Shown: piece after piece, positions 1 to 7,757 of the stretch
Layout of the letters: every line of letters begins with the position of its first letter
Numbering within the stretch: the first letter of the stretch is position 1
Source of the DNA: MADRE3 sp963718195
GTDB lineage: Bacteria; Desulfobacterota; Desulfobulbia; Desulfobulbales; Desulfocapsaceae
Assembly: GCA_963718195.1 (NCBI GenBank)
Contig: CAVQYQ010000005.1
Coordinates: 248,001-312,000, forward strand
Reading direction: 5' to 3'
DNA length: 64,000 bases
Notes under the pieces: generated by a model
Told to the model about the DNA's origin: nothing
Seen by the model: the letters and a program-made list of their open reading frames with translations, nothing else
The model's database searches: none
Program-made: the position numbers and the translations under genes

Positions 1-570
1 GCTAATGTATCCCTTGATTTGGGTTTGAGATACAAGAGCAGTGATCTCGACCCCTACGTGCGTCTCAATACAGGTATTCTCTATGACCTCAGTGAGAACT
101 GGTACGGTTATACAGTTAACAAACTCTACTATTACTCGAATACCAAGTGGCGGAACGACTTCCGGCAGCACTTCAACCGCCCGATCACCGACGACCTGCT
201 GTTTAGAGCTCGCACGCGCGTTCAGTATTTTGATGAAAACGACTACAATCCTTTTGTAGAGCAGAAATTTTCATTGTTTCAGACCCTGAACAAGAAGTCG
301 GCAGTAGCCTACGAGGCGCTCTGGTCGATAAAAGATATAGAAGATTCGCTCTTTGATGAAAAAGATATCAAAGGTAAATTGCAAGATAACTACCAGAATG
401 TAGCACTACTATTGCGTTATCGACGCAATGTCTGGCGTGAATGGCTCTATATGGAATTCTGGCCGATCATCGGCTGGGCTGAAGAGCGAGACTGGGATAC
501 TGTTCTGGCTGCAAATTTTCGACTGGAAATCACCTTCGGAGGAAAAGGTAAAAGCAAACTGAGCGACTAG
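1..570 (+). CDS. C-terminal part of a probable outer-membrane beta-barrel protein (5' end outside window)
   Basis: The reading frame is open to the left edge, so only the last 189 codons are present. The fragment is rich in alternating aromatic and charged residues (runs such as YGYTVNKLYYYS and LLLRYRRNVW) and ends in short polar/hydrophobic strands, the pattern of a transmembrane beta-barrel C-terminus. It does not end in the classical terminal aromatic residue: the last barrel-like strand (RLEITFGG) is followed by a short polar tail. I do not recognise the family. It is followed by 213 bp with no gene and then by the sphingolipid-type cluster on the same strand, so it could be the outer-membrane part of that locus, but position is the only support. 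Confidence 0.55.
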   Translation, partial: ANVSLDLGLRYKSSDLDPYVRLNTGILYDLSENWYGYTVNKLYYYSNTKWRNDFRQHFNRPITDDLLFRARTRVQYFDENDYNPFVEQKFSLFQTLNKKSAVAYEALWSIKDIEDSLFDEKDIKGKLQDNYQNVALLLRYRRNVWREWLYMEFWPIIGWAEERDWDTVLAANFRLEITFGGKGKSKLSD

Positions 571-783
571 AGGCGAACCCTGATTAATCTATCCAGTGTC
601 GCTACTCATCATGCTGGGTTCTTCTTGATGGTGCTAAGAACCTGACTTTGCAGGCCCATCGTTTCTTATCACAATGAGTGAGGTGATAAGGAAATACTTC
701 TATATATTCCGGCCCGCCACCAGCAAACGGTTCATAACTCCTTGAATCCGTAACTTGTCTACAGATATAGGATGCACCCCTAA

Positions 784-1926
784 ATGACAGTTGAAATATA
801 TGAAGTAAAGTCTAGAAGGGATCTTAAAGACTGGATTGGGTTTCAGTTGGATCACTATAAAGACAACAAGTTCTTTATTCCACAGATGTGGATGGATGAG
901 CTGAAATTGTATGATCCCGAAAAAAACCCCGTCTTCAAGGTGGCCAAGATGAAACAATTTCTGGCACGAAGAGATGGAAAAGCTGTCGGAAGGATTTCCG
1001 GAATCGTTCATTCGCTTGAAGAACAAAAATTAGGTGTGAAAAGGGGGCGGTTTGGCTGGTTTGAATCAGTCGATGACCTCGATGTTTCCACCGCTCTTCT
1101 GGATAGTGTTAAGCAATGGCTCGTTGAAGAAAATTGTGTTGAAATGACGGGACCGCATGGATTCACTGATCTGGATGCAGAAGGTTTGCTCATTGACGGG
1201 TTTGAGGAGATTCCGACCATTTCTGGAAGTTATAATTTCCCCTATTATGCAAAGCTCATGGAGGGGTATGGCTTCCAGAAAGATATCGATTATGTTGAAT
1301 TTCGGGCTAAACTTCCAGATGAATATCCGCTCCTGGATCGAATGAGTAAAAAACTAAATGATCCTGATGAAGATCTATACGTGTTAAAATGTAAAAACAG
1401 GAAAGAGTTACTCTCTTATGCCGATGAATTGTGGGAATTACTGGAAATTTCCTTTGACAAAGTGTATGGGGTAACGCCACTCACCAGGGAGCAGCAAAAG
1501 TTCTACACTGACAAGTACTTTGCATTTCTTGATGTTGATTTCACTCATCTCATATTTAATCGTGGGCAGAAATTAGTCGGTTTTTTTATTGGTATGCCAA
1601 ATTTAAGCAGGGGCTTCAAAAAAGCAAAAGGAAGACTTTTGCCATTTGGTATTTTTCATATTCTTTTAGATTATCGAAAGACCAGAGATGTTGATTTCCT
1701 GCTCGCTGGCGTTCATCCCGATTATCCATCTAGAAAAATATTTCTTCTTTTGGTTGCAAGTATGTATCAAGCTTGCAAAAAAAGAGGAATGCACTTTATG
1801 GAAACAAACAGAGAGCTGGAAAATAATACGGCAGTTACTGGGATTTGGAATAAGTTTGATTCAAAGTTACACCGTAGAAGTAGAATATATAAAATGGTTT
1901 TATATCCAGTAGACAAGGAGCTGTGA
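784..1926 (+). CDS. GNAT-fold acyltransferase, bacterial ceramide synthase (bCerS/YghO-like) candidate
   Basis: This 380-residue protein belongs to a GNAT-like family of about 370-390 residues. The N-terminal half has the family signatures: an FFIPQMWMDE segment near residues 30-40, a KNPVF box, FLARRDGKAVGRISGI around 60-76, RFGWFES near 95, and the strongly conserved GFTDLDAEGLLIDGF block near 125-140. In bacteria such as Caulobacter, a GNAT protein of this type N-acylates the 3-oxo-sphinganine product in ceramide synthesis (established for bCerS). The assignment here rests on family resemblance plus linkage to the other ceramide genes 2.5-7 kb downstream. It probably acts at the cytoplasmic membrane face. 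The start has an AGGA at 769-772. The next gene follows after 12 bp, so the two are likely co-transcribed. Another GNAT substrate is possible. Confidence 0.62.
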   Translation: MTVEIYEVKSRRDLKDWIGFQLDHYKDNKFFIPQMWMDELKLYDPEKNPVFKVAKMKQFLARRDGKAVGRISGIVHSLEEQKLGVKRGRFGWFESVDDLDVSTALLDSVKQWLVEENCVEMTGPHGFTDLDAEGLLIDGFEEIPTISGSYNFPYYAKLMEGYGFQKDIDYVEFRAKLPDEYPLLDRMSKKLNDPDEDLYVLKCKNRKELLSYADELWELLEISFDKVYGVTPLTREQQKFYTDKYFAFLDVDFTHLIFNRGQKLVGFFIGMPNLSRGFKKAKGRLLPFGIFHILLDYRKTRDVDFLLAGVHPDYPSRKIFLLLVASMYQACKKRGMHFMETNRELENNTAVTGIWNKFDSKLHRRSRIYKMVLYPVDKEL

Positions 1927-1938
1927 TTAGAGAGACAC

Positions 1939-2739
1939 ATGGATACTGAGCAGCAACTTTTTACAGCAATTGTCCTTGCCGCAGACAGGGAAACGGTAAA
2001 TCCGGTTGCCGAAGCGGCTGGAGTCCGTTGTAAAGCCCTGGCCCCAATCAATGGCACGCCGATGATCTCAAGGGTTCTTGAGGCACTGTCATCTTCCAGC
2101 AAGGTAGCAAACATACTTATATGCGGTCCTCCCCGAGACATTCTTGACCAGGAACCGGAACTCAAAGATAATGTTACCTCAGGCAAGGTGGGCTGGGTGG
2201 AAAACCAGGCAACACCGAGCTTGAGCACGTCTGAGGCCATGAAATCACTACCTCAAAATAGTCCCATCCTCGTAACAACCAGCGATCATGCCCTGCTGAC
2301 CCCCCAAATTGTAGACTATTTCTGTCGTGAAGCACAAAGTTCTGGATGGGATGTTGTCGCTGCCCTGGCCCGGCATGAAACAGTAATGGCGGCCTATCCG
2401 GAAACATCCAGGACTGCATATCGTTTCACTGATGGAGGCTATTGTTCATGTAATCTTTTCGCCTTTCTCAGTCCGCAGGCACGAGCGGTCCCAGATTTTT
2501 GGCGTCGGGCTGAAGAACAGCGCAAGAGTCCATGGCGGGTTGTCAGTATGTTAGGTTGGGGGACAGTCTTCCGCTATCTGATGAGAAAACTGGCATTGGT
2601 AGACGCTGTGGACAGAATATCGCAGCAATTAGGTTGTAAAGTGGGAGTTGTTGTCATCCCATATCCTGAGGCCGCCATTGATGTAGACTCAGCCGAAGAC
2701 TGGCATCTTGTTCAAAAAATAGCAGGAAAAGAAGACTGA
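1939..2739 (+). CDS. MobA-like NTP transferase family protein
   Basis: The 266-residue protein starts with a GT-A nucleotidyltransferase fold: FTAIVLAADRE (a degenerate version of the LAAGxGxR NTP-binding loop) at residues 10-20, then KALAPINGTPMISRVLEAL, the usual sugar/acceptor-binding stretch, and a TTSDHALLT segment near residue 114 in place of the metal-binding D-x-D region. The C-terminus ends with DVDSAEDWHLV, typical of MobA/IspD-like enzymes, where an aspartate often binds metal. It would use an NTP to activate a phosphorylated small molecule. Because it sits 12 bp after the bCerS-like gene, a role in making an activated head group for the sphingolipid is the simplest inference. The altered N-terminal loop (A-D-R-E instead of G-x-G-x-R) makes catalysis uncertain; it may be a divergent or regulatory member. 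Confidence 0.6.
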   Translation: MDTEQQLFTAIVLAADRETVNPVAEAAGVRCKALAPINGTPMISRVLEALSSSSKVANILICGPPRDILDQEPELKDNVTSGKVGWVENQATPSLSTSEAMKSLPQNSPILVTTSDHALLTPQIVDYFCREAQSSGWDVVAALARHETVMAAYPETSRTAYRFTDGGYCSCNLFAFLSPQARAVPDFWRRAEEQRKSPWRVVSMLGWGTVFRYLMRKLALVDAVDRISQQLGCKVGVVVIPYPEAAIDVDSAEDWHLVQKIAGKED

Positions 2740-2757
2740 TTGTTCCACAGTGGTCAA

Positions 2758-3702
2758 TTACTTGGAGTATTCTCTGAGGTCCAATACCAGTTTTCCAATA
2801 CTGGTATTTTCACCAGTGATTTTCACTGGTAATCGTTTTTCCTGATCTATAAAGATACGAATGTTCTTATGAAGACCAAGAAATGAAAATTTTTCCGGTT
2901 TCAATCCTTCCGGTGCATATGTTTTTTCTGTAATTGAAAAAACGATCGGAGATATTTGCTCTTTTACCTCAACACTTTGCGTTGGAGAATGTATCTTGTA
3001 GGTGACATCTAATGAGGATTTTTTTTCAGGTGTTATGGTAAGCTCATGCAGTTGTTTTTTGCCAAACACACACATTTTAAACGGTTTCTGCTGACTGGTT
3101 GGCTCCGAGGCTGACAAGAGAGTAAAGAGGACAGACGGGTCTGAGATTTTTTCGCATTCGGCTCCTTCTTCAGGGTACTCATAAAAAGATATGGTGCGCT
3201 TTGTCCATTCAGTCGGGGGGTGCTTGTTTTCCTTTGGACTACCCGGGAAAGTCTTCTGTCTGCGGACGCCCTTATCCTGCCAACAATAGCTTTTTACCCA
3301 CCGGGGATTATTATAGTTCAATCGAACACGTTTTTTCGGACGAACAGAGGTCTCTGCAAACCATATTTTTTCCACATATTGATTTTGCTTCTGCCCGCTG
3401 CCTTCAAGTAAAAACTGCACTGCCAATAGTTTGCTGTTTTGAGCAAACCCTAAACACTCACCGAAATCTTTTTCATTTTCTATGGATGGAGCAACTGTTT
3501 TTTCGATATCTGAATTGAGATCAATCGTTACCGTTATCTTCCTGAAAAATTTAGAACCCTTAAATACCAATTGATGCCAGTTAACTGTTCCTAAGGGTGG
3601 AATTTCATCTATTTTATTTTCCTGTGCTGCAGCGAGTTGAGAAAAGCCGATAATGGATGCCAGTACGAGTATGCCACTTATCGTCTTGAAATAACAGCTC
3701 AT
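2758..3702 (-). CDS. Secreted protein of unknown function (DUF3108-like)
   Basis: From the preferred start at 3702 the product is 314 residues, beginning with a clean signal peptide (MSCYFKTISGILVLASIIGF, then a QLAAA-Q cleavage-like site), so it is exported to the periplasm. The mature part is predicted to be almost all beta-strand, with a DEIPPLGTVNWHQLVFKG opening and a final KITGENTSIGKLVLDLREYSK strand, features that resemble DUF3108-type periplasmic proteins. A longer frame reaches 3771, but the extra 23 residues precede the signal peptide and look untranslated. It is convergent with the MobA-like gene (18 bp apart) and divergent from the acyl-AMP ligase. A beta-rich periplasmic protein inside a lipid export locus that lacks LptA deserves attention, but no function is shown. 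Confidence 0.6.
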   Translation of the reverse strand: MSCYFKTISGILVLASIIGFSQLAAAQENKIDEIPPLGTVNWHQLVFKGSKFFRKITVTIDLNSDIEKTVAPSIENEKDFGECLGFAQNSKLLAVQFLLEGSGQKQNQYVEKIWFAETSVRPKKRVRLNYNNPRWVKSYCWQDKGVRRQKTFPGSPKENKHPPTEWTKRTISFYEYPEEGAECEKISDPSVLFTLLSASEPTSQQKPFKMCVFGKKQLHELTITPEKKSSLDVTYKIHSPTQSVEVKEQISPIVFSITEKTYAPEGLKPEKFSFLGLHKNIRIFIDQEKRLPVKITGENTSIGKLVLDLREYSK

Positions 3703-3954
3703 GATATGAAAGATAGTTAGCACCAGTATTGCGTTCCTGGGTGAGAAGTATAAACGACCTCCAAACCTCAATGATTTGAAGCAAGGAGCAAATGTTGATA
3801 TTGACTGTTACCACCAGCAAGCAGGTATACACAATTGGAAAAGTACCCGCAACTGCTTCCATTGAAGGTGAATTTAGTCAAAAAAATGGTTGTACCATTC
3901 TTCAACATCTTCTTTGTTTTATTTCACGGTAAATAGTATGGACGACGAAGGTTT

Positions 3955-3990
3955 CCCCTTTATGGGTGATAAATCTCACCCATAAAGGGG
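3955..3990. repeat. Perfect 15-bp inverted repeat with 6-nt loop
   Basis: The left arm CCCCTTTATGGGTGA (3955-3969) and right arm TCACCCATAAAGGGG (3976-3990) are exact reverse complements, separated by TAAATC. There is no T-run after either arm, so it is not a standard intrinsic terminator. It could be a regulatory palindrome or an RNA hairpin in a leader. Confidence 0.85.
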
Positions 3991-4321
3991 GATTACAACT
4001 GTTACAAGTCGAGTATAGTGACAGTATGAATAGAACATTTTCTTGGGAAGGTTGCATTGATTTCAGTCAGGTAGAGATCGTTATTATCATAAAAAAACTC
4101 GACGAATTTCTTGATTGTCTTAATATCCTTTCAGCATTAAAAAATCAAAAGGGGACGGCGATCATAGTTTTTGCTTGGTTGTTAAAAAAAATACCTGGTA
4201 AAGAGTCATCTTTTCATACTCCTCAGTTGAGTATAATGATGGAAATGTGGGCAACATTCCTAAGATAAAGTGAAAATTGCTGCACCTGCTGATCTCTTTT
4301 TTTGTAGCTTGAGGCTTTTGC

Positions 4322-4336
4322 GATAATGTATTATAA
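4322..4336. promoter_or_regulatory. Palindromic operator-like element, copy 1
   Basis: GATAATGTATTATAA contains the dyad ATAAT-GT-ATTAT. An identical 15-bp copy lies 54 bp downstream (4376-4390), both about 60-125 bp before the start of the acyl-AMP ligase gene. Two identical dyads spaced by about five helical turns fit a regulator-binding pair; the regulator is unknown. Confidence 0.4.
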
Positions 4337-4375
4337 AAATTGAAGAATTTCTTGACTTCTGCTTGAAGTGCCGAA

Positions 4376-4390
4376 GATAATGTATTATAA
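4376..4390. promoter_or_regulatory. Palindromic operator-like element, copy 2
   Basis: This is an exact repeat of the 15-bp element at 4322-4336 (GATAATGTATTATAA). It ends 56 bp before the TTG start of the acyl-AMP ligase gene, in a suitable place for repression or activation of the ceramide operon. Confidence 0.4.
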
Positions 4391-4446
4391 GGTCCTTGAC
4401 TGCAAAAGGAACCAGACAATAACCGTATATTTACCAGGAATAAAGA

Positions 4447-6207
4447 TTGGACCAAATGGAAGTTACGCCTACTTTTCATAAGTTACCGTTACGCCTCGGA
4501 AATTTCTCAACTCTTGTTGAAGCATTAGAGTACGCAGCAGAAGGAGAAACCGGATATAATTTTTATTCCGGACGAGGTGGTTTGTATGCTGTTCTTTCAT
4601 ATAAAGGATTGCGCGATACGGCTCGAATCCTGGCACGGAAGCTGATCAGCTTGGGGGTACCTCGAGGTTCCCGAGTTGCGCTTGTGGCAGACACCCATCC
4701 CGATTTTGTCCGCTTTTTCTTTGCTTGCCAATATGCCGGGCTGGTGCCAGTACCCCTGCCGGCGATGGTACAATTGGGGGGGCGACAGGAATATATCTCT
4801 CAACTTGAGCGGTTACTGTCTATCTGTCAGCCAAAGCTTGCAATGGCTACTGATGAATTTCTGCCCTTTTTAACAAAAGCCGCTGAAAAAGCAAATATCA
4901 CTTTCTTTGGAAACCCGCAGGCATTTGATAATATTGCGGAATCTGATATACCAATAGAGTCTGCCAGTGAGACAGATCTCGCCTATTTGCAGTATACCTC
5001 GGGCAGTACTCGAGCCCCCCGTGGTGTTATGATTTCCCAGAAGGCAGTCTCGAAAAATCTGACAGCAATAATACAGCATGGTGTCAAAATCCGATCCGGT
5101 GATCGTGCAGTATCATGGCTGCCTTTCTACCATGATATGGGATTGGTCGGACTGCTTCTCGTGCCATTGGCATGCCAGGTCTCTGTCGATTTCCTAAGCA
5201 CCAGGCATTTCGCAATGCGTCCTCGTTTGTGGCTGAAAATCCTGTCTGACAACCAGGGAACCATATCTTTTGGTCCCCCGTTTGGCTATGATCTTGCAGG
5301 GCGTCGACTCAGAGATGGAGAAGCTGCCGATTACGATTTGAGCAAATGGCGCGTGGCTGGTGTCGGTGCTGAAATGATTCGTACTGACACGCTTGATGCT
5401 TTTTCTGAAAAGCTTTCGGGCAGCGGTTTTTCCAACAACTCATTTCTTCCGTGTTACGGAATGGCAGAATGTTCTTTGGCTGTCTGTTTTGGCGCTCTTG
5501 AAGAGAAGATTTCAGTTGATCATATTGATGTTAATCAACTGGCTGAGAATCGTAAAGCAGTCCCAGCGAGCCCACTCATGAAAGAGCAGAAAGATCAGCA
5601 CAAGAGCTTTGTGAGTTGCGGTGTTCTGTTACCGGGCTATGAAGCTGAAATTCGGGATGCAGAAGGGCACGTCCTTCCTGAGAGAGAATGTGGAACACTG
5701 TATCTGCGGGGCCCAAGCGTAATGTCCGGCTATTTTGGCGATCTTAAAGCTACCAGAGAAGTTTTATCGACCGATGGCTGGCTTAATACAGGAGATATTG
5801 CCTATCTGGCAGATTCCGATATTTATATAACCGGTCGTTCAAAAGATATGATCATTATAAATGGTCGGAATATCTGGCCACAGGATATTGAATATCTTGC
5901 AGAAACTCAGCCCGAAATACGGACAGGGGATGCTGCAGCCTTCTTTATACTCGGTTCGCACGGAGAAGAATTTGCAATTCTCGTGGTTGAGTATCAGGAA
6001 AAAGAACAGAATAAACGCCTTGAACTGAAAAACAAGATAAGTCAAAATATCCGTCAAGAATTGGGGATTGACTGTACCGTAGAACTTTTACCCCGCCACA
6101 CCATAAACCGCACTACTTCTGGAAAGCCGTCCCGTCATGCAACAAAGAGGGATTATCTGCAACAGACATTAGCTGATCCAGCCATTAAATCGGCAACTCC
6201 TCGATAA
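4447..6207 (+). CDS. Fatty acyl-AMP ligase / acyl-ACP synthetase (ceramide pathway)
   Basis: The 586-residue adenylate-forming enzyme has the ATP-binding P-loop YTSGSTRAPRGV at residues 183-194, the SWLPFYHDMGL segment typical of fatty acyl-AMP ligases, CYGMAE near 340, and the hinge/C-terminal stretch GRSKDMIIINGRNIWPQDIE near 470. The NGRN-x-WPQDIE form is characteristic of FAALs, which load acyl groups on carrier proteins rather than CoA. It most likely activates a fatty acid and passes it to the ACP encoded at 7504. The TTG start at 4447 is chosen because AGGA lies 7 nt upstream; the ATG at 4456 would sit too far from it. In Caulobacter the equivalent acyl-ACP synthetase is one of five genes needed for ceramide. 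Confidence 0.85.
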   Translation: MDQMEVTPTFHKLPLRLGNFSTLVEALEYAAEGETGYNFYSGRGGLYAVLSYKGLRDTARILARKLISLGVPRGSRVALVADTHPDFVRFFFACQYAGLVPVPLPAMVQLGGRQEYISQLERLLSICQPKLAMATDEFLPFLTKAAEKANITFFGNPQAFDNIAESDIPIESASETDLAYLQYTSGSTRAPRGVMISQKAVSKNLTAIIQHGVKIRSGDRAVSWLPFYHDMGLVGLLLVPLACQVSVDFLSTRHFAMRPRLWLKILSDNQGTISFGPPFGYDLAGRRLRDGEAADYDLSKWRVAGVGAEMIRTDTLDAFSEKLSGSGFSNNSFLPCYGMAECSLAVCFGALEEKISVDHIDVNQLAENRKAVPASPLMKEQKDQHKSFVSCGVLLPGYEAEIRDAEGHVLPERECGTLYLRGPSVMSGYFGDLKATREVLSTDGWLNTGDIAYLADSDIYITGRSKDMIIINGRNIWPQDIEYLAETQPEIRTGDAAAFFILGSHGEEFAILVVEYQEKEQNKRLELKNKISQNIRQELGIDCTVELLPRHTINRTTSGKPSRHATKRDYLQQTLADPAIKSATPR

Positions 6208-6523
6208 ATGATGAATCGTTTGTTTTCAACATTTAGTTGCAGTAACTCAAATTATCCATAGTGAATGCTGAAAAAATAATCGCATTGTATGGGTAGACCT
6301 AATTCATTATATTCACACTCGAGCCACTTGCAAAACACCCTTTTCGCTCAACCTCTACGTTATGCTTTTATTTTTATCCTCGGAATATCAACGATGCCTG
6401 CGATAAAAAATTTTCACATTCCTTGACGTTGAACGAAAATCATCATTTTGCAAAAGGCTCACTCTATTACTGACGAAGTTATGAGGATTGGATATTATGA
6501 TACAGGTAATTATTGGGCTCTGA
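6208..6523. other. 316-bp intergenic region containing a probable MITE
   Basis: No gene is supported between the acyl-AMP ligase and the epimerase/reductase. Most of the stretch is a 140-bp element with terminal inverted repeats (6321-6460). The remaining AT-rich DNA shows nothing I can assign. Confidence 0.6.
6321..6460. mobile_element. Probable MITE (140 bp, 15-bp terminal inverted repeats, 4-bp target duplication)
   Basis: The left end GAGCCACTTGCAAAA (6321-6335) and right end TTTTGCAAAAGGCTC (6446-6460) are inverted repeats matching at 13 of 15 positions. The element is flanked by the direct repeat ACTC at 6317-6320 and 6461-6464, as expected for a 4-bp target-site duplication. It encodes no protein, so it would depend on a transposase elsewhere. 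It lies between two genes of the ceramide cluster. Confidence 0.45.
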
Positions 6524-7456
6524 ATGTTTCCTACTATTGCCATAACCGGAGCAACAGGGTTTATCGGTGGTGCACTCGCCAAAAGGCTGACACCAACCGA
6601 TTGGAAAATTAAGGCGCTGATTCGCGCGGAATCTCTTCATAAGCAGCACCAGGATATAACAGCTCAATGGGTTGCAGGTGATCTTGAAGATATAGAAAGT
6701 CTGCAGAGGTTGGTTACCGGTGCCGAGGTGATAGTACATTGTGCTGGAGCTGTGCGGGGCGCTTCGCAGTCTGATTTTGATCGAGCCAACGTTGACGGTG
6801 TACAACGATTGGTTCGCATAGCTGCTCAACAGACCCCTCAGCCGCGGTTTTTATTGATATCCTCTCTTGCCGCCCGGGAACCGGAACTTTCACATTATGC
6901 TGCTAGTAAATTTAAGGGTGAAAAAGTATTAGCTTCCCATGCAGACGGTATGCTGTGTAGTATCTTGCGGCCACCTGCAGTATATGGACCAGGGGATAGA
7001 GAAATGCTGCCGCTTTTTCAATGGATGGAAAGAGGAGTTGCACCTCTGATTGGTTCAGAAGAAAAACGTGTCTCATTGATTTATGTGGATGATCTGGTCG
7101 AAGCCATAATTTGCTGGCTGCAAGCGGACCGGAATCAGTATCGATCTTATGAATTACATGATGGGCACGCGGGTGGCTATTCCTGGCAGGAAATCATTGA
7201 TGTGGTTGAAGGTTTGCGCGGTAAATCTATACGCAGGATACCTATTCCCGTTTTTTTGATTAAAGCGATCGCATCGATGAACCTCATGGCCGCAAAATTA
7301 TTCGGTGGCTCACCACTACTAAGTCCAGGTAAAGTAAGAGAGCTGACTCATCTGAACTGGGTTGCCGACAATAATTTTTTAACGACTGATACGGGATGGG
7401 TTCCTCAGGTTTCCCTTGAGCAAGGGGTACGGCAAACGCTCGGGGCAGCGAAATAG
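6524..7456 (+). CDS. NAD-dependent epimerase/dehydratase family protein, ceramide reductase (CerR)-like
   Basis: The 310-residue extended SDR protein has the NAD(P)-binding GATGFIG loop at residues 9-15, the SS pair near 113-114 and the catalytic Y-x3-K as Y125-AAS-K129. Length and layout match atypical extended SDRs such as bacterial CerR, which reduces the 3-oxo group of ceramide. In the bacterial pathway reduction comes after N-acylation, so this enzyme would act on the product of the GNAT protein. It is followed after 47 bp by the ACP gene and then the serine palmitoyltransferase-type gene, forming the core operon. An epimerase acting on a nucleotide sugar is the alternative, but the neighbours argue against it. 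Confidence 0.75.
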   Translation: MFPTIAITGATGFIGGALAKRLTPTDWKIKALIRAESLHKQHQDITAQWVAGDLEDIESLQRLVTGAEVIVHCAGAVRGASQSDFDRANVDGVQRLVRIAAQQTPQPRFLLISSLAAREPELSHYAASKFKGEKVLASHADGMLCSILRPPAVYGPGDREMLPLFQWMERGVAPLIGSEEKRVSLIYVDDLVEAIICWLQADRNQYRSYELHDGHAGGYSWQEIIDVVEGLRGKSIRRIPIPVFLIKAIASMNLMAAKLFGGSPLLSPGKVRELTHLNWVADNNFLTTDTGWVPQVSLEQGVRQTLGAAK

Positions 7457-7503
7457 ACAGACAATTACATTATAGCTTAAACAGTAAAAAAAAGTGGGGT
7501 CAT

Positions 7504-7755
7504 ATGCCATCAAAGGAAAAGATCGTACAACAAATTCTTGAAATACTCCAGCCCATGCTACCGAAAGATGGTTCGCCGGTATCTCCCGATTTACATCTGG
7601 TTAGTGACTTAGGTCTTGAATCAGTGGAAGTTATGGGAATTATAGAGACTCTGGAAGATCATTTTGACATCTCAATTCCGATCAATATACTGCCAGATAT
7701 TTCTACCGTGGACGATATGGCTGTCGAAATTCAGAAATTAATGGGAGATGAATAA
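7504..7755 (+). CDS. Acyl carrier protein dedicated to the sphingolipid pathway
   Basis: The 83-residue acidic protein has the phosphopantetheine attachment motif DLGLES with the modified serine at position 40, followed by helix II/III sequences (EVMGIIETLEDHF). It is a standalone ACP, separate from a fatty-acid synthase operon. It sits 2 bp before the serine palmitoyltransferase-type gene and downstream of the acyl-AMP ligase. It probably carries the acyl chain that is condensed with an amino acid, or the one transferred by the GNAT acyltransferase. A GGGG Shine-Dalgarno-like stretch lies 5-8 nt upstream of the ATG. Confidence 0.88.
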   Translation: MPSKEKIVQQILEILQPMLPKDGSPVSPDLHLVSDLGLESVEVMGIIETLEDHFDISIPINILPDISTVDDMAVEIQKLMGDE

Positions 7756-7757
7756 TC

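Larger units (their letters stand above)
3703..4446. other. 744-bp intergenic region with palindrome and repeats
   Basis: This divergent intergenic region lies between the secreted protein gene and the acyl-AMP ligase gene. No convincing gene is present; a 100-codon frame at 3966-4268 has low-complexity, non-conserved-looking sequence. It contains a perfect 15-bp inverted repeat (3955-3990), two copies of a 15-bp palindromic element (4322-4336 and 4376-4390), and two faintly similar stretches sharing GAGTATA (4011 and 4229) and GAATTTCTTGA (4104 and 4345). The regulation of the ceramide genes is most likely encoded here. Confidence 0.6.

Noticed and set aside
617..642. Hairpin GGTTCTT/AAGAACC after the first gene, possible terminator
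   Set aside because: It has a 7-bp stem, a 12-nt loop and no T-run, which is too weak to call.
3966..4268. A 100-codon frame on the plus strand
   Set aside because: It begins inside the right half of the 3955-3990 palindrome, lacks a ribosome-binding site and shows no domain; the region looks non-coding.
4162..4479. A 105-codon frame on the minus strand
   Set aside because: It runs antisense across the operator repeats and into the start of the acyl-AMP ligase gene, with no family resemblance.
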